A stretch of 64,000 nt of DNA from TA-20 sp035935115 (GTDB lineage Archaea; Thermoproteota; Nitrososphaeria; Nitrososphaerales; Nitrosopumilaceae). The stretch is taken from contig DASYXK010000010.1 of assembly GCA_035935115.1 (NCBI GenBank), positions 68,679 through 132,678 on the forward strand, given 5' to 3'. Position 1 is the first letter of the stretch. The number at the start of each line of letters is the position of its first letter. Positions 43,945 to 53,747 of the stretch are shown piece after piece. The position numbers and the translations under genes are program-made. A model generated the notes under the pieces. The model searched no databases, had not been told where the DNA came from, and was given only the letters and a program-made list of their open reading frames with translations.

Positions 43945-44691
43945 TTGGTATTTTCTGCAAAAACTAGTGGATCGGATGAATGGAAAGCAGTAATCTCTGC
44001 AATTTCTACGTTGGTAGAAGAAGCTACCTTTGAAGCAACAGGAGAAGGAATAGCATTTAGAGGCATGGACCCATCACATGTTGCATTAATAGATATTGCA
44101 TGGCCCAATTCTGCATTTGAAAAATATGAATGTGATAATGATGTCAAATTTGGTGTAAGAATTGATGAATTTTCTAAGCTGATAAAAAGAGCTGATAAAA
44201 AAGACAGTATTGAAGTCAGTATTTCCGAAGAAAACCTATTGCTTGTTACAATAGGAAAAAATAAAAAATACAAAATGAGACTAATTGAGAGCTCTGCGAC
44301 AGACACTCCTCTTCCAAAAATCTCATACAATGCAAGGATTGGAGTTACTTCAGCAGAGTTTGACAAAATTCTAGGTGATATCCAAGTTGTCTCAGAATAT
44401 CTTTCAATTAGTGCAACTGCATCCAAAGCTGAATTTTCTGGGAGAGGTGATTCTGGAGAGGCAGTAATAACACTAGAAAAGGGAATGGCAGAAATGCCTG
44501 AAATCGAGGTAAAAGAAGAAAGTACAGCAACCTATAGTTTGGAATATCTTAACAGTATTGTAAAAGCTGTTGGAACTGTTGCAGGTACAGTGATTTGTGA
44601 ATATTCTACCAAGATGCCACTAAGACTAGAATTTAAAGTAGCAAACATAGGTAGGATTCATTTCTATTTGGCACCTAGGGTAGAAAGTTAA
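43945..44691 (+). CDS. pcn: DNA polymerase sliding clamp (PCNA)
   Basis: A 248-residue homotrimeric clamp. SEEAT-like N-terminal strands, FRGMDPSHVALIDI, and the interdomain region and C-terminal LEYLNSIVKAVGTVAG are typical. It would tether PolD and other factors by PIP-box contacts. The start is a TTG at 43945, 35 nt after tfs. It is likely part of the rpoL-tfs-pcn operon. Confidence 0.95.
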   Translation: MVFSAKTSGSDEWKAVISAISTLVEEATFEATGEGIAFRGMDPSHVALIDIAWPNSAFEKYECDNDVKFGVRIDEFSKLIKRADKKDSIEVSISEENLLLVTIGKNKKYKMRLIESSATDTPLPKISYNARIGVTSAEFDKILGDIQVVSEYLSISATASKAEFSGRGDSGEAVITLEKGMAEMPEIEVKEESTATYSLEYLNSIVKAVGTVAGTVICEYSTKMPLRLEFKVANIGRIHFYLAPRVES

Positions 44692-44726
44692 AGCATTTAA
44701 GGACAATTAAGACAGGTATTACTGAA

Positions 44727-46130
44727 TTGAAACTAGTACTGAAGTTTGGTGGAACATCAATTTCTTCTGCTGGAAACATTAGACACGTTGCTAATTTTAT
44801 TAATTCACTATCAAAACAACACAAGATAGTTTGTGTCTTTTCTGCAATTACTGGTGTCACAGACGATCTGATAAGAATAACAACTCTAATTCAAAATAGA
44901 AACAAGGATGCTGCAAATAATCTTGCAAAAAAAATAATTAAAAATCACATGCAAATTTCAAATGCATGCGTCAAAAATTCTAAGATAAGAAAAGAACTAG
45001 TCAACAAGATGACAGCAGATCTTTCTGAACTACAAGAATTATTGCATGGAATGCTTTTACTTGGAGAAGTAACCCCTCGTTCTTCTGACTATCTGATCTC
45101 ATTTGGTGAAAGACTATCTATCAACCTAGTCGCAGCTGCTCTAAATGATTTAGGCGCCAAAGCAGTAGCCCTTACTGGAAAAGATGCAGGAATAGTAACT
45201 GATTCGAATTTTGGTGAGGCAAAACCCCTCATGGATACAACAAGATTGCATGTTTCTCATACGATTGATGCATTCTTGGAAAAAAAGACATTACCTATCA
45301 TTGGAGGATTTGCAGGAGCTGATCAGCATGGAAACATAACCACTTTTGGAAGGGGAGGCTCAGATTATACTGCAACAATCATAGCTTCTAGTATCAAAGC
45401 TGATGAAGTCTGGCTTATGAGTGATGTAGATGGTCTGATGACAACTGATCCAAAAATTGTGAAAAACGCCAAGGTCCTAAAGGAGGTTTCTTACATAGAG
45501 GCTATGGAGATGGCACTCTTTGGTGCAAAATACATTCATCCAAGAGCATTAGAACCATTAGTTGCAAAAAAAATCCCACTTAGAATAAGAAGTACATTTA
45601 ATGTTAAAAATTCTGGAACATTTGTAACTGCTACCCCAAAAGCTGACGCACAAAAAACAGTAAAATGTGTCAGTGCAATACGACACACCGCACTCATAGA
45701 TGTTAGAGGAGGAAGTATGGTTGGTGCACCTGGAACCGCTGCTACAATATTTTCTACACTTGCCAAAGCTGGAGTCAACGTTATGATGATCTCACAAAGC
45801 CCATCAGAATCAAGCATATCGATCATAGTAAAAAAGAATGATCTAGACAAAGCTGTTAATGCACTTGAAATGAATCTGTTAGGTAAAATAATAAAAAAAG
45901 TAGATGTGACAGTTGATGTTGCAATAATTGCACTAATCGGATCTGGTATGAGAGGAATTGTTGGTGTTGCGTCAAAAGTCTTTGCTGCTGTGGCAAAAAA
46001 AAGAGTAAACGTTGTAATGATTGCACAGGGCTCTTCTGAGCTTAATTTGGCATTTGTAGTAAAAGACGCTGATTGTAATGTAGCAGTACAGGCACTACAT
46101 GATGAATTTGAACTTGCAAAAATAAATTAA
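44727..46130 (+). CDS. lysC: Aspartate kinase
   Basis: A 467-residue kinase that phosphorylates aspartate at the head of the lysine, threonine and methionine pathway. KFGGTSISSAGNIRHV is the N-terminal nucleotide-binding signature, and GRGGSDYTA lies in the catalytic domain. Two ACT domains form the C-terminal third (about 320-467), so feedback inhibition by threonine or lysine is likely. TTG start. Confidence 0.95.
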   Translation: MKLVLKFGGTSISSAGNIRHVANFINSLSKQHKIVCVFSAITGVTDDLIRITTLIQNRNKDAANNLAKKIIKNHMQISNACVKNSKIRKELVNKMTADLSELQELLHGMLLLGEVTPRSSDYLISFGERLSINLVAAALNDLGAKAVALTGKDAGIVTDSNFGEAKPLMDTTRLHVSHTIDAFLEKKTLPIIGGFAGADQHGNITTFGRGGSDYTATIIASSIKADEVWLMSDVDGLMTTDPKIVKNAKVLKEVSYIEAMEMALFGAKYIHPRALEPLVAKKIPLRIRSTFNVKNSGTFVTATPKADAQKTVKCVSAIRHTALIDVRGGSMVGAPGTAATIFSTLAKAGVNVMMISQSPSESSISIIVKKNDLDKAVNALEMNLLGKIIKKVDVTVDVAIIALIGSGMRGIVGVASKVFAAVAKKRVNVVMIAQGSSELNLAFVVKDADCNVAVQALHDEFELAKIN

Positions 46131-46204
46131 TTTCATAAAAGGAGTTCAAAAATGAGAATTGAGCCTTGGAAAAGGCATTTATGTAAAACAATGATTCGGA
46201 CTTT

Positions 46205-47656
46205 ATGAACAAATACATTCTTTTGATTGCAATTTTTGCTGTTTCTGCTGTTATACTTTCTATACCATTACTTTCAAATCAATACGCTAATGCAGGAATG
46301 ATAAAAAAAATTCAATTTACACAGACACTGACTTCATCACAGGACCCGGGTCAAAGACATGGTAGTGAACAGATGGCAATTATTTTATCTCCAAATAATG
46401 GAACATTGTATCATGGTTCATTAACATATACTGCAAGTGAACCAGTACAAATCATAATTTTGCATCAAATAGACAAAGCTGATGCAAAAGGTCAGCCTGC
46501 ATGGACAGTTGATGGCAACACCATTTTTGCTGAAACTGTAGTGGATCCTAGTACAAACGCAGGTTCTTATGATTTTACAGGAGCAGCAGTTGGTTTACAT
46601 TCTACAAACTCTACTGCATTTACAGCAACTGTCAGTGTTGATGGATGGATACGAGGACAAACACCTGAAGCAATGCAACATTATACAAACTCTGCAATAA
46701 CACAATCTTCACTAAAATTATCAAGTGCAAGTGTTACTGCAAAAATTCCATTACATTTAGGATTCTTCAATACTAGTCCTGTTTACTATATCATAACTGA
46801 CACTAACGATAAAAAAAGTGCCACCGTGATCTCTGAAAAGCAAAAATGGAAAGTTGGAAACTCACCAACCCTAAGTAATCTTCCAAAAAAATCATTAGGT
46901 AAAGTCTACTTCTTTGATAATGGAATTGTGGGTAATGGCACTAACGGATTTCAAAATGATGTTTTTTCAAATACACCTGCACAAGATCAGTACACTCCAC
47001 TTAGATCTGTAACACATGTAATTTGGAATACAGGTAATGCTACAGAAATTTTAGATTCTGAAAAAAAAATACTTGACGCAAACATGACAGGCAAAGTAAA
47101 GCTTACTGATATTGGAGTAATCATAAACATGCCACAGATCATGTGGCCGGGTGGTCAAATGTCAGTTCGAGAAGATAAAAATCTAGAACAAAAACCATTC
47201 GAAGGAGGACAGATTCTTGGCATCAATACCAATAACATGGTTGTTACCTTTGTATCTCATAGATCATGGGGACCAGATGGTAAAACCATTTACTATATTG
47301 TAACTGATGCTACAACAGAAGGACCAGCTAAAATGATGGGCATAACAAACACACCTTCACTTACCTCACTGAATCCTGCATTCATAGACTTCTTTCAATT
47401 TACAAACGGGCTAATTGGATCGGGACCTTTTGGCTTCCAACCAGGAATTAGTAGTGCATCTTCAGGATACGATACATATGGACCACTGTGCAAGATATCT
47501 TTGGTTTCTTGGAACGATCCAACTCAGGCAAAACTTCTTGAAAACATGGAAGATATTAACACAAAGAAATCGACCGGAGATATAACAATACAACCTGCAA
47601 AAGTTTTAGATACCGATTACATACTGAATTGTCCATTCATAGATCCATTTCAGTAA
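46205..47656 (+). CDS. Exported protein with two related beta domains
   Basis: A 483-residue protein with a signal peptide (to about QYANA, residue 30). An N-terminal domain (about 35-180) is followed by two related domains (about 180-330 and 340-480) that share YYIITDT or YYIVTDA, SLNP or SNLP, FFDNGIVGNGTNGFQ or FFQFTNGLIGSGPFGFQ, YTPL or YGPL, and WN(T/D)xxxAxxLL. This indicates an internal duplication. The C-terminus lacks a sorting motif. Function unknown; presumably a cell-surface or secreted factor. Confidence 0.75.
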   Translation: MNKYILLIAIFAVSAVILSIPLLSNQYANAGMIKKIQFTQTLTSSQDPGQRHGSEQMAIILSPNNGTLYHGSLTYTASEPVQIIILHQIDKADAKGQPAWTVDGNTIFAETVVDPSTNAGSYDFTGAAVGLHSTNSTAFTATVSVDGWIRGQTPEAMQHYTNSAITQSSLKLSSASVTAKIPLHLGFFNTSPVYYIITDTNDKKSATVISEKQKWKVGNSPTLSNLPKKSLGKVYFFDNGIVGNGTNGFQNDVFSNTPAQDQYTPLRSVTHVIWNTGNATEILDSEKKILDANMTGKVKLTDIGVIINMPQIMWPGGQMSVREDKNLEQKPFEGGQILGINTNNMVVTFVSHRSWGPDGKTIYYIVTDATTEGPAKMMGITNTPSLTSLNPAFIDFFQFTNGLIGSGPFGFQPGISSASSGYDTYGPLCKISLVSWNDPTQAKLLENMEDINTKKSTGDITIQPAKVLDTDYILNCPFIDPFQ

Positions 47657-47715
47657 AACTAGTTCTTTTTTTTATGAAAACGGATAAATTTCCTTAAACA
47701 GCGGTTTATTGTAAT

Positions 47716-48504
47716 ATGACTGGAAAATTATACATTGTAGGAGTTGGTCCGGGTCATCACGATCACATGACTTTTCGTGCAAAACAAGTGATTGAAGAAA
47801 GTAATACCATTGTTGGATATGAAACCTATGTCAATTTGGTAGAGGAACTTATTGCTGGAAAGGAAGTTCACAGATATGCTATGACTCAAGAGGTAGAAAG
47901 AGCTCATCAATGCATTGATCTTGCCAAATCAGGAAAGATAGTTTCACTTGTTTCTAGTGGAGATCCAGGAATTTATGGAATGGCTGGTCTCATCTATGAA
48001 GTACTTGCAGAAGAAGGATGGGACAGAAAAAATGGATTGTATGTTGAAATAGTACCAGGAGTATCTTCGCTCAACTCTTGTGCAGCTCTTGTCGGTTCTC
48101 CACTTATGACAGATTTTGCTGTTGTAAGCATGAGTGATTTGTTAGTTCCATGGGAAATAATAGTAAAAAGAGTAGAAGCAGCTGCGCAAGGAGATTATGT
48201 GATAGTTATCTACAATCCATCTAGCAAAAAAAGAATTCATCAACTACAGGACACACGAAAAATTTTGTTAAAATATAGATCTCCAACTACACCCGTTGCA
48301 ATAGTAAAAGGAGCATTTAGAGAATCACAAACAATAGTTCTAACAGATCTAGAAAACCTTGAAAACCATGCAGATCAGCTTGGTATGATTAGTACTGTGA
48401 TAGTTGGAAACTCTTCTACATACATATACCAAGACTTGATGATCAATCCTCGTGGATATACATCAAAGTATAACATAATAGATCCACAAAAAAACAGAAA
48501 CTAG
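47716..48504 (+). CDS. cobJ: Precorrin-3B / cobalt-factor III C17-methyltransferase
   Basis: A 262-residue tetrapyrrole methylase. VGVGPGHHDHMTFRA, VSSGDPGIYGMAG, VPGVSSLNSCAALVG and the C-terminal region match CobJ/CbiH, which methylates C17 during ring contraction. It is not linked to other corrin genes here (cbiE at 30.5 kb, bluB at 57.7 kb). Confidence 0.9.
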   Translation: MTGKLYIVGVGPGHHDHMTFRAKQVIEESNTIVGYETYVNLVEELIAGKEVHRYAMTQEVERAHQCIDLAKSGKIVSLVSSGDPGIYGMAGLIYEVLAEEGWDRKNGLYVEIVPGVSSLNSCAALVGSPLMTDFAVVSMSDLLVPWEIIVKRVEAAAQGDYVIVIYNPSSKKRIHQLQDTRKILLKYRSPTTPVAIVKGAFRESQTIVLTDLENLENHADQLGMISTVIVGNSSTYIYQDLMINPRGYTSKYNIIDPQKNRN

Positions 48505-48558
48505 TATGAAATCAATCCAAGTGGGTCTCCCTATTTTCAGAAAAAGTAAGACCACGAC

Positions 48559-49611
48559 TTAGGTAATTTGTTTTATTGCATTAGAAAGATCTTCGTTTAA
48601 AACAAGTTTCTGACGAATAGGTTTGATAATCTCTATGATGTATTTGGAAACTGCTTCTTTAAGATCAGAAGGGTGTAATTTCTTTTCTGCAAATTCTTTT
48701 TCGAGTTGTTGATAGCTGGTAAATGTTGCATTTCCACCAAACTTTGGGGGCTTCTCAACAGTAACTTCCTTAAATTCATGGAAAATCAGATGTCTTGAAA
48801 TCTCTAAAAGCGGATTATTTTCAACGATTCCTTCGGGACACCAAGCTTTTTTGAACTTTGATCTTATCTCGTCATCAGAATCATGAATAAAAATTCCTGA
48901 TCCTGATTTTGATTTGCTCATCTTAGTATTAGTAAAGCTAGAATCTTCAGTACCACTAATTTGTGGTTCTGATAAACCTGGAAGAATATGATGGTGAACA
49001 GCCACAGGAACTTTCCATTTCATTTTTGGGAAAATTTCTCTTACAAGCATGTGAATTTTTCTCTGATCCATGCCTGCATGAACAATGTCAAGATCCATAG
49101 CATGTATGTCAACAGCTTGCATAGGAGGATAAAGCAGCTGACCCAAGTCTATTTTTTCTTTTTCTGTTCTTCCCATGATTGTAAGTGTTCTCATAGCACG
49201 TTCAAGTGACATGTGTTTTGCAAATTTTACCAAATCTAGCCAATATTCTTTTCTTGATGCATAAAGCTCAGAACCTTGAATTATTTTCACGCCAGGACAA
49301 AAAAGCTTGAAAGCATCTGCATAGTATTTAGAAACACTTTTAATTTTTTCCCAATCTCCTCCAAGCTTATTATTGATAAAAGTGTGCCAATCAGCTAAAA
49401 AAACAGTAGACTCGACTCCTGCCTTGATAAAATCATTGATCTTAAAACCCGTTAGTATGAGACTTCCAAGATGTAAGAATCCAGAAATTTCTAATCCAAT
49501 GTAGTGCTTTGGATGTGAATTTGTCTTGAAAAGATTTTCAAGTTCTTCATTGGTTACTACTTCTTGAGTAGGATCTTTTGTCACAAATGCTATTTTTTCT
49601 GTAACATCCAA
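48559..49611 (-). CDS. tyrS: Tyrosyl-tRNA synthetase
   Basis: A 350-residue class I aminoacyl-tRNA synthetase of the archaeal/eukaryotic TyrRS type. HYIGLEISGFLHLGS holds the tyrosine/ATP pocket and HIGH-equivalent, and KMSKSK is present. ATG start. There is no C-terminal S4 domain, in agreement with archaeal TyrRS. Confidence 0.94.
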   Translation of the reverse strand: MDVTEKIAFVTKDPTQEVVTNEELENLFKTNSHPKHYIGLEISGFLHLGSLILTGFKINDFIKAGVESTVFLADWHTFINNKLGGDWEKIKSVSKYYADAFKLFCPGVKIIQGSELYASRKEYWLDLVKFAKHMSLERAMRTLTIMGRTEKEKIDLGQLLYPPMQAVDIHAMDLDIVHAGMDQRKIHMLVREIFPKMKWKVPVAVHHHILPGLSEPQISGTEDSSFTNTKMSKSKSGSGIFIHDSDDEIRSKFKKAWCPEGIVENNPLLEISRHLIFHEFKEVTVEKPPKFGGNATFTSYQQLEKEFAEKKLHPSDLKEAVSKYIIEIIKPIRQKLVLNEDLSNAIKQIT

Positions 49612-49645
49612 CGCGAGTCAAATTTTCCTTTGTAACCCTATAAAG

Positions 49646-50209
49646 TTACGCATCAAGTTCGTGATGTTGTTTCCTTGGTCTGGTACTAAGGTAGAGTGCA
49701 TGTGAACTTATTATAAAACCAGCAAGGAACATCTTTGTTGCAAAGATTAGATTCCATGGTCTATTTGGATCAGGATATGCAATAGTTAACGAATCTATGT
49801 CCGGTACCTTCCCACCCACAATGCCTGCAGTAATTTGTGCATTAAGAACTACAAAATTATAAATTGCTTCATAAAGACAGATTGAAGAAAATCCCACTAA
49901 CATCAGCTGAAGAAGAGACAATCTCCATGATGGAATGCTGGTAGTTTTCTTCCATCCTATTCTTGTTACGCAATACCATCCTACTATAGTAGAAAAGAAT
50001 AACCAGGTTGTTAGTTTAGCAAAATGACTGGTGGGAAATTCAGTTTTTACAAGAACTTCTCCCATTACATACGTGCCTTTGGTTGACCACTCTTCAAACA
50101 TGGCATAGATTCCAAATGCTGTGATAGATGCCATTATTACTGCACAAGCGTAGAAAATGTACAGAAATATCCTGTATCCGGCTTCATTTTCCTGCAAGTG
50201 CACTTTCAT
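49646..50209 (-). CDS. Hypothetical membrane protein, four TM segments
   Basis: A 187-residue protein with four predicted transmembrane helices (about 12-37, 63-85, 95-117, 150-172) and a short His-rich C-terminus (KQHHELDA). The loop between TM3 and TM4 contains VPDIDSLTIAYPDPNRPW. There is no recognised family. It is 34 nt upstream of tyrS on the same strand, which may be coincidental. Confidence 0.6.
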   Translation of the reverse strand: MKVHLQENEAGYRIFLYIFYACAVIMASITAFGIYAMFEEWSTKGTYVMGEVLVKTEFPTSHFAKLTTWLFFSTIVGWYCVTRIGWKKTTSIPSWRLSLLQLMLVGFSSICLYEAIYNFVVLNAQITAGIVGGKVPDIDSLTIAYPDPNRPWNLIFATKMFLAGFIISSHALYLSTRPRKQHHELDA

Positions 50210-50301
50210 TCAACTCCAATTATTTTCATCTGAAATATAAAAATTGGTTTTGAATAAATTCCAGAGGTTTATTATAGTATTTATAATCATAATTTCTGCA
50301 G

Positions 50302-51390
50302 TTGAAAATCCCGATAAATATACCAATAATCGGCAAAGAAGAAATCAATGAAGTAAGAGCTGTACTAGTGGAAAACTCTCTTACATCTGCAGCAAACTCG
50401 GGCGGTAAAAGAGTACAAGAATTTGAGAAGCTTCTTTCTTCATTTGTTAAATCAAAATATGCAGTAGCAGTAAACTCTGGTACTGCTGCACTGCAAGCAG
50501 CACTATACTCACTTGACATCAAACAAGGAGATGAGGTGCTTCTTCCATCATTTACATTTGTTGCGACGGCAAATTCTGTAGCATCAGTTGGAGCAAAACC
50601 TGTCTTTGTTGATATATTAAAAGAAAATTATACTATGGATCCTGATGATTTGAGAAAAAAAATTACAAAAAAATCCAAGGCAATAATTCCTGTTCATTTG
50701 TATGGAAATATGTCTTACATCAATGAGCTGTCTGAGGTAGCAAACAAATACAATTTAGAAATAATTGAGGACGCTGCACAGTCACTTGGTACAACTTACA
50801 AGGGGAAACATTCAGGGACATTTTCTAAACTTGGGTGCTTTAGCTTGTATGCAGCAAAGGTAATGACGTCAGGTGAAGGAGGTGCAATAGTTACTAATGA
50901 TAAAAACCTCTTTGAAAAATTGCGCAAAATAAGGAACCATGGTATGCTACATGGCTATGATACGAGAATTCTTGGTTTGAACTTGAGACTTCCCGAAATT
51001 AATGCGGCAATAGCAAAAATACAAATGAAAAAACTAGGTAGCCTTCTAAAGCAAAGACAAAAGAACGCTCGAGTTCTTACTGAACTTTTGTCTGATTTGG
51101 AAATTGTAATTCCTCATGAAAGAAAAGGTGAGAAGGTTAATTGGTATCTTTTTACAATTGCCATTAAAAACAGAAACAAAATAATGAAAAAACTAAACTC
51201 TGAGGGAATTGGCGCAACAGCTTACTATTCAATTCCCGTACACAGGACTCCGTTTTATAATACAAAACAAAATCTTGCCGTTACAGACTGGGCTGCATCT
51301 AGCGTTTTAAGCTTACCAGTTCATCCGCTAGTAAGTAAGCAAGATCTCGAATTCATATCAAAAGCTATGCATAAAGCTGTCAAGACATGA
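50302..51390 (+). CDS. DegT/DnrJ/EryC1/StrS-type aminotransferase
   Basis: A 362-residue PLP sugar aminotransferase of the DegT family. AVNSGTAALQAAL, VEDAAQ-like IEDAAQSLG and the active-site lysine region SLYAAKVMTSGEGGAI are present. Such enzymes make amino sugars for surface polysaccharide or glycoprotein decoration. The start is a TTG. Its stop overlaps the MtrA-like gene as ATGA. Confidence 0.93.
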   Translation: MKIPINIPIIGKEEINEVRAVLVENSLTSAANSGGKRVQEFEKLLSSFVKSKYAVAVNSGTAALQAALYSLDIKQGDEVLLPSFTFVATANSVASVGAKPVFVDILKENYTMDPDDLRKKITKKSKAIIPVHLYGNMSYINELSEVANKYNLEIIEDAAQSLGTTYKGKHSGTFSKLGCFSLYAAKVMTSGEGGAIVTNDKNLFEKLRKIRNHGMLHGYDTRILGLNLRLPEINAAIAKIQMKKLGSLLKQRQKNARVLTELLSDLEIVIPHERKGEKVNWYLFTIAIKNRNKIMKKLNSEGIGATAYYSIPVHRTPFYNTKQNLAVTDWAASSVLSLPVHPLVSKQDLEFISKAMHKAVKT

Positions 51391-51872
51391 ATTTAATAGA
51401 AAATCTAGCTGGAGAAATATGCAAAATTATTCTTCCTATAAACGAGGAAGTATTTTTTGGGAATTCAAAATCCTCACTTGCAATTTGTACCCTTTCAAGC
51501 ATGAATTTGCTAAAAGAAATTGCCAATTCTAATCTATTGTCAAAAGTTGCCCTCGTAGGAAGACTATTTTCTGAAAACAAAGGAATTGATTCATTGGTTA
51601 GATATGTAATATCAAATAAAAATTTAGAAACAATTCTACTTTGCGGAAAAGATACACCTGGACATAAACCAGGACATTCACTTCTTAATCTTTACAAAAA
51701 CGGAGTAGACAGTCAGGGAAGAATAATCGGTTCATCTAGCCCTGATCCTATACTGACTATAACAAAATCAGAAATTCTTGAATTTCAAAATCAGGTAAAA
51801 CTCATTGACGAAATTGATGAAACTAGTATTTCCAAAATTAATCTTTCAATTAATGCTACAGTGAAAATCTAA
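51387..51872 (+). CDS. MtrA-like protein (tetrahydromethanopterin S-methyltransferase subunit A homologue)
   Basis: A 161-residue protein resembling the soluble part of MtrA, the corrinoid subunit of the methanogen methyltransferase. Shared features are SSLAICTLSS, ISNKNLETILLCGKDTPGH, PGHSLLNLYKNGVDSQGRII and FQNQVKLIDEID. Two histidines in GHKPGH are candidates for cobalt ligation or contact. The C-terminal membrane helix of MtrA is absent, so it would be soluble. No other mtr gene is present. It is translationally coupled to the DegT aminotransferase. Confidence 0.82.
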   Translation: MNLIENLAGEICKIILPINEEVFFGNSKSSLAICTLSSMNLLKEIANSNLLSKVALVGRLFSENKGIDSLVRYVISNKNLETILLCGKDTPGHKPGHSLLNLYKNGVDSQGRIIGSSSPDPILTITKSEILEFQNQVKLIDEIDETSISKINLSINATVKI

Positions 51873-52201
51873 TAACCATTTTTCTGTCGTTCTTGATTAA
51901 TTTTATTTTTCTTTTGATACTCATTTAAGATATCATCAGGTGTCATATTCAATTCAAGAGAAGCTTGTATAACAAAATGCCATATGTCTATAAGTTCCTC
52001 ACGAGCGGCAGCTTGATCAAAAGTAGTTGGTTTTTTCCACCACTTCCAGTTTGTAGTTCTTTGTAATTCTATTGCCTCATGAATTATGGCTGTACAAAGA
52101 GCAGAAATTTTTCCTTCTACATCCTTTGGATATCTATCTAGACTCATCATTTTTTCCAAATTCTTTTGTAACTTGAATATTGTCTCTAGCTTATCTTCCA
52201 T
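51869..52201 (-). CDS. Dimeric (all-alpha) dUTP diphosphatase
   Basis: A 110-residue MazG/dUTPase_2-type NTP pyrophosphatase. The metal-binding helices are HEAIELQRTTNWKWWKK and REELIDIWHF. It lowers dUTP and provides dUMP for thymidylate synthesis. It differs from the trimeric beta-sheet dUTPase. The stop interlocks with the MtrA-like gene (CTAA). Confidence 0.85.
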   Translation of the reverse strand: MEDKLETIFKLQKNLEKMMSLDRYPKDVEGKISALCTAIIHEAIELQRTTNWKWWKKPTTFDQAAAREELIDIWHFVIQASLELNMTPDDILNEYQKKNKINQERQKNGY

Positions 52202-52235
52202 GAGTTTGATTTTAATTTGATATCTATAACCTTTG

Positions 52236-53129
52236 TTAGAATCTAACCATATTCCTATATTTTTTGAATCTTTTCTGAATTTGTGATCTCTTTAGATTTG
52301 TTAAACCATATACTCCGTATTTTTCTACAGCAAATGATCCCATAATGTTTCCATAGACTGCAGCTTCACGAATAGTTGAGATTTTTGTGCTATTCTTGCT
52401 TGCCATGTATCCAATCATGCCACCGGCAAACGAGTCACCTGCTCCTGTAGGATCCACGATATCCTCCATAGAAAACGCAGGTGATGGGAAAACTACGTCA
52501 TCATAAAAAAGTAGAGAACCATGCTCACCTTTTTTGATAATTACATATTTTGTTCCCCACTCCATGATCTTTTTGGCGCATGTTATGAGGTTATGAGTTT
52601 TAGTCAGAAGCTTTGCTTCCTCGTCATTTATTACAACAGAATCTACTACGCCCATCATTTTTATGACATCGTTTCTTTTACTGGAGATCCAAAAATCAAT
52701 AGTATCGCACATTGAAAACTTGACTCCGTCAAACTCTTTTATGATTTTAGTATTCTGTACAGGATCGTTATTTGCAAGATAAACAAATTCTGATTTTCTG
52801 TACTTTTCTGGGATGATTGGTCTAAAGCCACCAAGAACATTAAGCTCTGTCTTATTTGTAGTTCTAAAGCTTAGTGTCTCGTCATAGCTTCCATCATATC
52901 TGAATGTTTTTCCATTTGCACGTACTACGCCTTTCAAATCGACAAATTTGTTTAAAATATTATGATATCCTTTTGGAAAGTCTTGACCTATTACTGCGAT
53001 AAGCCCAGGTTTTACAAAAAAACTGGCTGAGATTGCTGCATAAGTGGCAGCACCACCAAGTACGTTTTTTAGAATTTTTGAAGGTGTCCTTATGGTATCT
53101 AGTGCAACAGAACCAAAAACTGTCAGCAT
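52236..53129 (-). CDS. PfkB-family carbohydrate/nucleoside kinase
   Basis: A 297-residue ribokinase-fold kinase. GGAATYAA near the N-terminus binds substrate, and the anion-hole/catalytic motif DPTGAGDSFAGG (near residue 225) contains the base Asp. Members phosphorylate sugars, adenosine or inosine; the substrate here cannot be inferred. It starts at ATG 53129, just downstream of the LEA14-like gene. Confidence 0.88.
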   Translation of the reverse strand: MLTVFGSVALDTIRTPSKILKNVLGGAATYAAISASFFVKPGLIAVIGQDFPKGYHNILNKFVDLKGVVRANGKTFRYDGSYDETLSFRTTNKTELNVLGGFRPIIPEKYRKSEFVYLANNDPVQNTKIIKEFDGVKFSMCDTIDFWISSKRNDVIKMMGVVDSVVINDEEAKLLTKTHNLITCAKKIMEWGTKYVIIKKGEHGSLLFYDDVVFPSPAFSMEDIVDPTGAGDSFAGGMIGYMASKNSTKISTIREAAVYGNIMGSFAVEKYGVYGLTNLKRSQIQKRFKKYRNMVRF

Positions 53130-53140
53130 ATTTTGCTGAT

Positions 53141-53611
53141 TTACGTACCGTGTATAAATGCGCTAGCTTCGTCTTGCGTAGGATAATATGTAAAGGGAAT
53201 ATTAATTGAAGCAACAAGGAAATCATATTTTGTTATTCCAGTTAATTTTACAGATGGAACATTGTCATTTTTGTTATATTTATCAAGGATTGCATTATCC
53301 GCTAGAAATGGAGCCTTTTTAACAGTATTTCCCATAGCAGGTATTGTAGACGGTTCTAGTGTACCGCTACCAAGATCTTGGCCTTCAACAGATATGACAA
53401 AGTTAGTTTTTCCTACATTTAGAATCATTAATGATGGATTCTTAAATTCAAGCTGCATGTTGTAAAGTGTACCGTCATTAGTTCTCTCTACAATCTTACT
53501 GTCTACTATAGATACATGAAGATGAGTAACAGAAACATACTGAATATAACCAAAAGCACCAACAGCGCCTATTATTGCTATTATGATGATTATCTTAGAA
53601 TTCTTTTGCAT
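53141..53611 (-). CDS. LEA14-like (LEA type 2) membrane-anchored protein
   Basis: A 156-residue protein with an N-terminal transmembrane segment (6-25) and an external beta-sandwich resembling the LEA type 2 domain, with NPSLMILNV and FVISVEGQDLGSG matching the usual NPN..xYxV.xxGxxxxxG pattern. It is cotranscribed with the PfkB kinase (11-nt gap). A paralogue lies at 59008-59553. Roles in stress or membrane tethering are speculative. Confidence 0.7.
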   Translation of the reverse strand: MQKNSKIIIIIAIIGAVGAFGYIQYVSVTHLHVSIVDSKIVERTNDGTLYNMQLEFKNPSLMILNVGKTNFVISVEGQDLGSGTLEPSTIPAMGNTVKKAPFLADNAILDKYNKNDNVPSVKLTGITKYDFLVASINIPFTYYPTQDEASAFIHGT

Positions 53612-53747
53612 ACCATCTCAACCAAAAAATTCCTTTTTAGCACACATAGGAAAAAAAACCAAATAATTTGTGTAAAAATTTTGATCTGTTTTCTAAGCTA
53701 CTTAGAGCTAACAGGATAAATGAAAATACTCAAATGGATTGATACGA

